Assembly (NCBI RefSeq): GCF_024220175.1
Contig: NZ_CP098502.1
Location: forward strand, 3,078,514 to 3,142,513
Length of the DNA stretch: 64,000 nt
Source of the DNA: Paraconexibacter antarcticus
GTDB lineage: Bacteria; Actinomycetota; Thermoleophilia; Solirubrobacterales; Solirubrobacteraceae
Direction of reading: 5' to 3'
The notes beneath the pieces were generated by a model. The model did not search any database. It was not told the DNA's origin and worked only from the letters and a program-made list of their open reading frames with translations. Of this stretch, positions 24,333-32,207 are shown one piece after another (the first letter of the stretch is position 1; the number at the start of each line of letters is the position of its first letter). The translations under genes were made by a program, and so were the position numbers.

Positions 24333-27300
24333 GGGACCGGCGTCCGGAGCGGCGCCGGCGCCCCGACGTGGAAGCCCTGCACGTAGTCGATGCCGTGGGC
24401 CCGCAGCCACTCCTCCGTCGCCTCGTCGCAGACGTGCTCGGCGATCGTCCGCTTGCCGAGGTTGCCGGCCATCTCCGCGAGCGCCTGCACGAGGCACTGG
24501 CTCGTATGGCTCGTCGAGAGGTCGCGCACGAACGTGCCGTCGAGCTTGACGTAGTCGAAGTCGAGGTGCTTGAGGTAGCGGAAGGACGTGAAGCCGGCGC
24601 CGAAGTCGTCGAGGGCGAGCTCGCAGCCGCTGGCGGTGAGGGCCTGGGCGAAGCTCCGGGCCCGGCTGACGTTCACGACCGCGGCGGTCTCGGTGATCTC
24701 GAAGACGAGGCCGCTGCCGTCGGCGCCCGCGTCGGCGATGGCCTCCCGGACGTACGCCGCCATGGCCGGGTCGGTCATCGACTTCGCCGACAGGTTCACC
24801 GCGAAGCTCACCGGGCTGCCGGCGGCCTGGTGCGCCGCGAGCTCGGTCGCCGCCCGCCGGACGACCCAGCGGTCGATCGCCTGGATGAGCGAGGAGCGCT
24901 CGGCGGCGAGGAGGAACGCGGAGGGGAGGAGCAGCTCGCCGTTCTCGCCGATCATCCGCAGCAGCAGCTCCTGCCGCTCCACCGGGTCGCCGTGCAGCGA
25001 GCGGATCGGCTGGCCGAGGAGGACGAAGCGGTCCTCGGCGAGCGCCGACCGGATGCGGTCGCTCCACCGTTCCGCCTGGCGGAACACGGGATCCCGCTCG
25101 GGCGACGAGAACACCCGTGCGCAGCCGCGCCCGGCGTCCTTGGCGTCGTAGAGCGCGAGGTCGGCGCGCGTCATGAGCTCCTCGTCGGTCAGCGCGCGGC
25201 CCGGGCCGTAGAGCGCGATCCCGACGCACGCGCTGGCCGTGGGCGCGCCGTGGGCCGACGCGAGCGGGGCGCCCTCCCGGAGCCGGCGGAGGAGGTCGGT
25301 CGCGACGGCGAGCGCCGCCGAGGCATCGGCGCCGGGGACGAGGATCGCGAACTCGTCGCCACCGAGCCGCGCCGCGACGTCGGTCTCGCGCAGCCGCTCG
25401 CGCAGGATGTCGGCGACGGTGACGATGAGCGCGTCGCCGACCGCGTGCCCGAGCGTGTCGTTCACGGCCTTCAGGCCGTCGAGGTCGAGCATGATGACCG
25501 CGCCCGCCGCCCCGGGGGTCCGGCCGTCCCCCGACGACGCGCTGCAGCTCCTCGCCGAAGCGGCGGCGGTTCAGCAGCCCCGTGAGGGCGTCGTGGTCGG
25601 CGAGCTGCTGCAGCTCGGCCTCGAAGCTCTTGCGCTCCGTCGCGTCGTGGACGTGGACGACGTGGTGGAGCACGGTGCTGTCGGCGGCCAGGACCGGCGC
25701 CGAGCTCAGCGTGACCCAGATCTCGCGGCCGTCGGCCGTGGCGAGCCGCAGCTCGCGGGCCTCGGTGCTGCCGCCCCCCCGGGTTCGGGACGCGCTCCTC
25801 GTCCGGGTGGACGAGCTGCTGGCAGCACATGCCGACGATCGCGTCGCGGTCGTAGCCGACGAGGTCGCACAGGGCCTGGTTGACCTGGGCGATGCGCCCG
25901 TCGGGGTGGATGATCGCGCTGCCCCAGGTGGCCGCCTCGAGTGCGGTCCGCAGGCGTTCCTCGGACTCGCGGCTCGCGGTCTGCGCCGCGATGAGCTCGG
26001 TCGCGTCCCACAGCACGCCGTGCAGCAGGGCGGGGCGCCCGTCCGCGCCGGGCGTCGCCATCCCGCGGGCCTGGAAGGCGCGCCGGCTGCCGTCCGGGCG
26101 GGTCATCCGGTACTCCACGACGTACTCGCCACCGTCACGGGTGACGACGGCGATCGCGTCGGCGACGCGGTCGCGGTCCTCGTCGTCGATGCGCCACATG
26201 ATGTCGTCGAGGCTGCCGTCGAGCGTGCCCGGGCTGAGCCCGAACATGAGCTCCACGTTCTCGTCGAGTTCCGTGCGGCCCGTCCGGAGGTCGAGGGTCC
26301 AGGCGCCGACGTTCGCCGCGCGACAGGCGAAGCGGAAGCGCTCGGCGATCGCGAGGCTGCGCTCGGCCTCCTCCCGCTCGATCGTCGCCCGCGCGAGGGC
26401 CAGGCGCTGCTCGGAGCGCATCCGCTCGTCGGCGAACGCCTGGCCGGCGCCGAGCGCGGCCCCGACGCGGGTCCCGAGCGCCGTGAGGAACCGCAGGTGG
26501 GCCTCGTCGCGGGGGCGCGACGGGCTCAGCCCGCACACGAGCAGTCCGTGTCCGCCGAGGGCGACGACGCCGGCGTGCGTGACGGGCAGGCCGGACTGGG
26601 CGTGGGTCACCGCCGGGAAGCCGGGGGGCAGCGCGACGATCTCGGGGTCCGCGCCGGCCGGCGCGGGCGGCCACGCGGCATCCCGCGCAGCCGGCAGGCC
26701 GCCGAGGCCGGGCCCGGCCACCGGCGCGTACCCGCGGCCGTCCTCGCCGGGGAGGTAGACGTGGGCGAACGGCACGTCGTCCGGATGCCGCGCCATCGCC
26801 GCCACGACCTGGTGCGCCGCCTCCTCCCGCGTGGCCGCGTACCCGGTCGTGATCGCGGCGAGGGCCCGTCCGCGGCGGTCCTCCAGGACCTGCTGGGTGG
26901 CCTCGGTCGCGGCGACGTAGATCCCGGCGCCCGAGCCGTCCGGCCCCTGGATCCGGCTGTAGGACCAGCTGAAGTACGCATCCTCGACGGTGACGTCGTC
27001 GCGGGCCGCGCCACGCTCGACCCACAGCAGGACGTTCTCCGACCACGTCGCGACCCCGGTCGCCATGACGCCGCCGAGCATCGGCTCGAGGATCGGCCAG
27101 ACCTCGGCCCACGTGTCCTGCATCCGGCATCCGAGCTGCGGGTGCTTGCCCCCGTAGATCGGGATGAACGCGTCGTTGTAGATCTGGATGAGCTCGGGAC
27201 CCCAGCAGATGAGCATGGGGAACCGCGACCCGTGAACCATGGTGACGGCGACCCGGAGGGTCTCGGGCCAGTGCTCCACGTCGCCGAGCGGGGTGCGGGA

Positions 27301-27369
27301 CCAGTCGGCGGTGCGGAGGCGGTTGACCATGTCCCCTTCCGCAGGAAGGGCATCGAGCCATGAGGGCAC
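24281..27369 (-). pseudogene. PAS/GAF-PAS-PAS-GGDEF-EAL protein broken by two frameshifts
   Basis: Starting at GTG 27369, the first frame encodes a PAS-like domain (SRTPLGDVEHWPETLRVAVT, typical of phytochrome-like sensors), a GAF-like region and two further PAS domains, up to QQLVHPDEERVPNPG. A run of seven C (25774-25780, plus strand) then breaks the frame. Restoring it with one base fewer yields the PAS end and LADHDALTGLLNRRRFGEELQ. A second break near 25505-25545, also curable by removing one base, leads into an intact GGDEF (LGGDEFAILV, I-site RETD) and an EAL domain with QELLLR, FAVNLSAKS, LDDFGAGF and YVKLDG. Together about 1,030 residues of c-di-GMP turnover enzyme. Both breaks are +1 and GC-homopolymeric, so sequencing error is as likely as decay. 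Confidence 0.8.
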
Positions 27370-27405
27370 GACCTGTGCATCGGCCCGGGGCAGCTCGAGC
27401 TTGAA

Positions 27406-28314
27406 TCAGCAGGAGGGGCGCTGCCCGAGCGGCAGGTACTGCGGCGCCTTGCCGGCCTGCAGGAGGTAGCCCGTCGGGCTGCCGTTCAGCGGGACGCGCG
27501 TGCCGTTCACCCGCATGACGACCGAGTCCAGGCCGACGTTCACCCGGATCCGCGGGCCGCGGAAGGTGCGCGTCCCGGTCAGGGTGCCCCCGAACAGCCG
27601 GTGGCCGGCGCCGTCGTCGACGCAGAGGTAGCTGGGGACGGACGCCGTGAGCGAGACGACGACCCGACGACGGGCGGCGCGCCGGCGGGCAGCGGCACGG
27701 GCGGCCGCGGCCCGCCGGCGGCGCTGCTCCGCGGCCCGGCGGCGACGGGCCCGGGCGACGGCGGCCGCGTCCGTCTTCGGGGTGGTCGCCGGCGTCGTCG
27801 TGGTGGCCGGCGTCGTCGTCGTCGCGGCCGGGGCGGTCCCCGCCGTCGTCGGGGTGCTCGCCGTCGTGGGGGCGGTCGCCGTCGTCGCGGGGACGCTCGC
27901 GGTCGCGGCGGTCGTCGTCCCCGCCGGGAGCGACGACGCGCGGTCCCCGCCGCCCGAGCCGCTGAGCGAGGCGGCCGCCGCGACCCCGCCGATGACGGCC
28001 GCGAGGGCGACGACGCCCAGGACGAGGGTCCGGCCGCGGCCGCCCGCCGGGCCGCGGCCCGGGTCGAGGGTCACGCGGGCGCCGGGGGAGGCGTCCGTGA
28101 GCGCCGGGTCGACCGTCACCCCGGCGATCTGGAGCGCCCGCTGGACGCGGGCCCGTGCCGCCGGGCCGGCCTCCGGGCCCTCGCCGAAGGCCGCCAGCAG
28201 CTGCTCCGCCGTCGGCCGGCGGTCGACGGGGCGTCCGTCGCGCGCGCTCGCGGCGATCCGCTGGGCGATCTCGGCGTCGGCGAGGGAGACGGGCGGCGGC
28301 GGGGAGTCCGGCAT
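27406..28314 (-). CDS. Single-pass membrane protein with RodZ-tail-like domain
   Basis: The 302-residue protein has a cytoplasmic N-terminus of about 90 residues with a helical AEIAQRIAASARD segment and a membrane helix (TLVLGVVALAAVIGGVAAAA). Then come a Thr/Ala-rich, low-complexity extracellular spacer, an Arg/Ala-rich helical stretch, and a C-terminal beta domain with VNVGLDSVVMRVNGTRVPLN. That last domain resembles the DUF4115 tail of RodZ. No helix-turn-helix of RodZ type is obvious. A role in cell shape or envelope is possible but unproved. A TAGACC hexamer lies 9 nt before the ATG. Confidence 0.6.
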   Translation of the reverse strand: MPDSPPPPVSLADAEIAQRIAASARDGRPVDRRPTAEQLLAAFGEGPEAGPAARARVQRALQIAGVTVDPALTDASPGARVTLDPGRGPAGGRGRTLVLGVVALAAVIGGVAAAASLSGSGGGDRASSLPAGTTTAATASVPATTATAPTTASTPTTAGTAPAATTTTPATTTTPATTPKTDAAAVARARRRRAAEQRRRRAAAARAAARRRAARRRVVVSLTASVPSYLCVDDGAGHRLFGGTLTGTRTFRGPRIRVNVGLDSVVMRVNGTRVPLNGSPTGYLLQAGKAPQYLPLGQRPSC

Positions 28315-28394
28315 GCTGCGGGTGGTCTACCAGCCGGTGGGGACGCTCGTCGTCCGCCCACCGCGTACCCTGTCCGGAGCGACGGAGGGGCCGT

Positions 28395-28400
28395 TAGGGT
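28395..28400 (+). promoter_or_regulatory. -10 element TAGGGT
   Basis: It lies 23 nt before ATG 28424, so the leader of the zinc-ribbon/PAS-secDF unit would be only about 16 nt. No Shine-Dalgarno sequence is evident in it. Confidence 0.4.
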
Positions 28401-28423
28401 CTGCGCTCCGCTCGATACCTCCG

Positions 28424-28873
28424 ATGGCCCACTTCTTCATCTGTCCCAACTGCGGCAACCGCACCGCCGCCAACGATCGCACCGCAGGCTTCCGAGCCCA
28501 GCCCAAGGGCTGCGCGAAGTGCGGCTTCGGCTTCCTCTTCGAGCTGCTGGACGACTACTACCCGGCCCCGAACGCCGCGTTCTTCGCCTGCAACCAGGAG
28601 GGGAACGTCATCGCCTGCGGCCGCGGGTCCTTCCAGCTCACCGGCCTGGACGACCAGGCGGTCATCGGTCGCCACGTGTCGGCGGTGCTGGGCCTGAGGT
28701 TCGACGCCGGCGACGATCCCGTCCAGACCGCGCTGGAGTGGGGCGTGCGTCAGCTGTCCAAGGCGGTGCAGGTCAACGCCGAGGGCGATCTCCCGGCCCG
28801 TGCGACCGCCGACATCTTCCCGGCCTACGACGACGACGGCGGGCTCCTGCTCGTCCTCACCCCGATCAACTAG
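28424..28873 (+). CDS. Zinc-ribbon/PAS protein
   Basis: The 149-residue protein begins with a four-cysteine ribbon, CPNCG (Cys7, Cys10) and CAKCG (Cys30, Cys33), and continues into a PAS-like domain: FFACNQEGNVIACGRGSFQLTG, VIGRHVSAVLGL and a final LLLVLTPIN strand. No output domain follows. It sits 33 nt before secDF in the same direction. A small redox-, metal- or ligand-responsive module beside the export motor is unusual. The function is unknown, and neither a DNA-binding nor an RNA-binding role can be read from the sequence. Confidence 0.7.
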   Translation: MAHFFICPNCGNRTAANDRTAGFRAQPKGCAKCGFGFLFELLDDYYPAPNAAFFACNQEGNVIACGRGSFQLTGLDDQAVIGRHVSAVLGLRFDAGDDPVQTALEWGVRQLSKAVQVNAEGDLPARATADIFPAYDDDGGLLLVLTPIN

Positions 28874-28906
28874 GCGTCTCCGCCCGAGCACCGAGCAGGC
28901 CATCTC

Positions 28907-31816
28907 ATGACCGACCGTCGCCGCAATTCCCTCATCCTCGGACTCGTCGTCCTCCTCCTCCTCGGGTCGATCGGCGCCATCGTCGCGAAGAAGACCCGCC
29001 TCGGCCTCGACCTGAAGGGCGGCGTCGAGCTGACCTACCAGGCGAAGCCGACCAAGGGCGTCGCGCTGAACGGCGAGGCGATCAACCGCGCGATCGACAT
29101 CATGCGCAAGCGCGTCGACGCGCTCGGCGTCTCCGAGCCGGAGATCCAGCGCTCGGGCTCGGACCAGATCACCGTCTCCCTGCCGGACGTCAAGAACGCG
29201 AAGGACGCCGAGCAGCAGGTCGGCACGACGGCCCAGCTCTTCTTCTACGACTGGGAGAAGAACGTCGTCGGGCCCAACGGCAGGCCGATCCCGAACGACT
29301 TCAACGTCACCGGCGGCCCGCAGGCCGGCACGACCGGCTGCTTCCCGGAGTACGACGCCCTCGCCCGCGCCGCCCGGCGCCCGCCCCAGAACGCGACGAC
29401 CGCCTCGTCCCTCGGGCGCTGGTACCTCGTCAACAACAAGACCCGCACGGTCGTTGCGGGCCCCGGCGACACCGTCAAGGACCTCCGCTCCAACGAGGGC
29501 GTCCTCACCTACCTGAAGAAGCACCCGCAGGCGACGCTCGCCCCGAAGCACGTCAACGAGGGGACGCTTCTCGTCCAGCAGGAGACGACCGCCACGACGG
29601 CCAAGGAGAACGGCGGCAACGGCCCCGACTGCTACTACGTCCTCAACGACTCCTACGCGCTCCGCGGCACCGACATCAAGAACCCGGAGCAGAACTTCGA
29701 CCAGAACACCCAGGCGCCGAACGTCACCTTCGACTTCACGAGCTCGGGGCGGAAGAAGTGGCAGAAGGTCACCCGCGAGATCGCCCAGCGCGGCGCGGGC
29801 CTCATCGCGACGGCGGACGGCACGCCGCTGACCGATCCGCAGCAGAAGTTCCAGCACTTCGCGATCGTGCTCGACAACCAGCTCGTGTCGGTGCCGTACA
29901 TCGACTACCAGCAGAACGGCGACGGCATCGACGGCTCCAACGGGTCGGAGATCTCGGGCGGCTTCACGATCGACTCGGCCCAGCGCCTCGCGAACGAGCT
30001 GAAGTACGGCGCGCTGCCGGTGAAGCTCGACCTCATCTCGCAGTCCCAGGTCTCGGCGACGCTCGGCAAGGCCGCCCTCAACCAGGGCCTCGCGGCCGGC
30101 GCGGCGGGCTTCCTCATCGTCGCGCTGTTCCTCCTCTTCTTCTACCGCGTGCTCGGCGCCATCGCGGTCGTCGCGCTCGTCGTCTACTCGATCTACTTCT
30201 TCGCGCTGATCAAGCTCATCCCGATCACGCTGACGCTGCCGGGCATCGCCGGCCTCATCCTCACGATCGGCGTCGCCGCCGACGCGAACATCGTCATCTT
30301 CGAACGCGTGAAGGAGGAGATCCGCGGCGGCAGATCGATCGCCGCGGGCGTCGCGGCCGGCTACAAGAAGGGTCTCGCCGCGATCATCGACGCGAACGTC
30401 GTGACGTTCATGACGGCGTTCATCCTCTTCGTTCTCGCGACGGCGGGCGTCAAGGGCTTCGCCCTCGTGCTCGGCATCGGCACGCTCGTCTCGCTCTTCA
30501 CGGCCGTCCTCCTGACGCAGGCGATCCTCGCCCTGCTGTCCAAGAGCAGCCTCGTGAACTCGGCGAGCGCCCTCGGCGCCGCCGACCGCAACCTCGACAA
30601 GGACCACCTCCCGTGGCGCGGCTTCGACTTCATGGGCGCGTCGAGGTGGTTCTTCTCCGCCTCGGGCTGCATCCTCCTCATCGGGGCGCTCGCGATCGGC
30701 GGGAAGGGCCTGCACTTCGGCATCGACTTCGACTCCGGCACCCGGATCAAGGCCGCCTTCGTGAAGCCCACGACGGAGAACCAGATCCGCGACACGATCG
30801 TCGCCGCCGGTGCGGACAGCGGCTCGAAGATCCAGCGCGTCAACGACAAGGACCTCGGGCCGAACGCGTTCCAGATCTCCACGTCGCAGCTCAAGCCGGC
30901 CAACGCGAACAAGGTCACGAGCGCCTTGGACAAGGCCTACACGATCAAGGGGTCACCCGACACGACTTCGATCGGGCCGACGTTCGGCAACACCGTCGCC
31001 AAGGGCGCGATCATCGCCATCGTCGTCTCGCTGCTCGTCATCAGCGCGTACATCGCGATCAGATTCGAGTGGAAGTACGCCGTGCCCGTGCTCATCGCGC
31101 TCATGCACGACATCCTCATCGTCTCCGGCGTGTACTCGCTGACCGGCCGGGAGGTGACCACGTCGACCGTCGCGGCGCTCCTCACCATCCTCGGTTACTC
31201 GCTCTACGACACGATCATCGTGTTCGACCGCATCCGGGAGAACATCCCGCGCATGCCGCGGGCCGCGTTCTCGCAGATCGTCAACCGCTCGATGGGCGAG
31301 GTCCTGACCCGGTCGCTGGCGACCTCGTTCTCGACCGCCCTGCCGATCTTCGCGCTGCTCATCTTCGGCGGGGATACGCTGAAGGACTTCGCGTTCGCGC
31401 TGCTCATCGGCACGCTCTCCGGCGCGTACTCGTCGATCTTCATCGCCGCGCCCGTCTTCCAGCACTGGAAGGAGCGCGAGCCGGTCTACGCCCGCCGCGC
31501 CGCCCGCATCCGCACCGAGAACGGCGGCGTCGTCCCGGCCTACGCGACCGGCGCCGCCGGGCAGCTCGTCGAGGTCAAGCCGAAGAAGACGGCCAAGCGC
31601 CGGATCACGGCGCCGGACGACCCGGCGCAGGGCGTCTCGCCGAGCGAGTTCAAGCAGCTCGTCGAGGAGCTGCACGCCGATGCGCCGGCCGCCCCCGCGG
31701 AGCCGGAGCTCGATCCGTCCGCCGACGCGCGCCCGGAGGACCTCGTCATGAAGGACCGGCCGAAGAAGCCCAAGGGCTCGAAGCCGCGGAACCGCAACCA
31801 CGGGAGGAAGCGCTGA
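28907..31816 (+). CDS. secDF: Fused protein-export membrane protein SecDF
   Basis: The 969-residue protein joins SecD (about 1-560) and SecF (about 575-870). SecD shows a first membrane helix at about 8-27, LGLDLKGGVELTYQ, a large periplasmic domain, FTIDSAQRLANELKYGALPV and five further helices with GVAADANIVIFERVKEE. SecF shows GIDFDSGTRIK, GYSLYDTIIVFDRIREN and a second helix bundle. SecDF uses the proton gradient to pull preproteins out of SecYEG. The last 100 residues are a Lys/Pro-rich cytoplasmic tail. Fusion is known in some Gram-positives and Bacteroidetes. The next gene starts within its stop codon. Confidence 0.95.
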   Translation: MTDRRRNSLILGLVVLLLLGSIGAIVAKKTRLGLDLKGGVELTYQAKPTKGVALNGEAINRAIDIMRKRVDALGVSEPEIQRSGSDQITVSLPDVKNAKDAEQQVGTTAQLFFYDWEKNVVGPNGRPIPNDFNVTGGPQAGTTGCFPEYDALARAARRPPQNATTASSLGRWYLVNNKTRTVVAGPGDTVKDLRSNEGVLTYLKKHPQATLAPKHVNEGTLLVQQETTATTAKENGGNGPDCYYVLNDSYALRGTDIKNPEQNFDQNTQAPNVTFDFTSSGRKKWQKVTREIAQRGAGLIATADGTPLTDPQQKFQHFAIVLDNQLVSVPYIDYQQNGDGIDGSNGSEISGGFTIDSAQRLANELKYGALPVKLDLISQSQVSATLGKAALNQGLAAGAAGFLIVALFLLFFYRVLGAIAVVALVVYSIYFFALIKLIPITLTLPGIAGLILTIGVAADANIVIFERVKEEIRGGRSIAAGVAAGYKKGLAAIIDANVVTFMTAFILFVLATAGVKGFALVLGIGTLVSLFTAVLLTQAILALLSKSSLVNSASALGAADRNLDKDHLPWRGFDFMGASRWFFSASGCILLIGALAIGGKGLHFGIDFDSGTRIKAAFVKPTTENQIRDTIVAAGADSGSKIQRVNDKDLGPNAFQISTSQLKPANANKVTSALDKAYTIKGSPDTTSIGPTFGNTVAKGAIIAIVVSLLVISAYIAIRFEWKYAVPVLIALMHDILIVSGVYSLTGREVTTSTVAALLTILGYSLYDTIIVFDRIRENIPRMPRAAFSQIVNRSMGEVLTRSLATSFSTALPIFALLIFGGDTLKDFAFALLIGTLSGAYSSIFIAAPVFQHWKEREPVYARRAARIRTENGGVVPAYATGAAGQLVEVKPKKTAKRRITAPDDPAQGVSPSEFKQLVEELHADAPAAPAEPELDPSADARPEDLVMKDRPKKPKGSKPRNRNHGRKR

Positions 31817-32100
31817 TGGGCGCCATGGCCTGGGTCATGATGGGTCTCGCCATCTGGCACTTCACGATCTTCCTGCCGGATCGCTTCTGGGGCGGGATCG
31901 TCGGGGCGTTCTGCGGGGCGCTGTTCGGCTCCTTCCTCGTCGCGCTCCTGCTCAGCGGGTTCACGATCCCCGGACGCCACGACGTCCACCTGCTCACCGC
32001 CCTGGAGGGCATCCCCGGCGCGCTCATCGGCATCGCCGCCGTGTACTTCGAGGGCGTCCGCCGCGAGAAGCACGCGCCCCCGGAGACGCTCGTCGCGTAG
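31816..32100 (+). CDS. Small membrane protein after SecDF
   Basis: The 94-residue protein starts in the TGATG junction with secDF, so it is translationally coupled. It has an N-terminal hydrophobic helix (MAWVMMGLAIWHFTIFLP), a second (GGIVGAFCGALFGSFLVALL) and a third (GALIGIAAVYFEGV). Tight coupling suggests a membrane helper linked to export, but no family is recognised. Confidence 0.75.
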   Translation: MGAMAWVMMGLAIWHFTIFLPDRFWGGIVGAFCGALFGSFLVALLLSGFTIPGRHDVHLLTALEGIPGALIGIAAVYFEGVRREKHAPPETLVA

Positions 32101-32134
32101 GCCTGACCCGCGCGGGCCGGGCCCCTGCGACGAC

Positions 32135-32155
32135 CCTGCGCGGAAACCGCGCAGG
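32135..32155 (+). terminator. Hairpin after the secDF unit
   Basis: CCTGCGCGG and its exact complement enclose an AAA loop. There is no U-tract, as is common for high-GC actinobacterial terminators. It lies 35 nt after the last gene of the unit and before the recJ promoter. Confidence 0.6.
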
Positions 32156-32193
32156 TTGCGGCATCGCGGGCCCGTCCCGTCCGCTCCCCCGCG

Positions 32194-32199
32194 TACCGT
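32194..32199 (+). promoter_or_regulatory. -10 element TACCGT
   Basis: It lies 8 nt before the recJ ATG at 32208, a leaderless arrangement. Confidence 0.45.
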
Positions 32200-32207
32200 C
32201 TGGCGTC

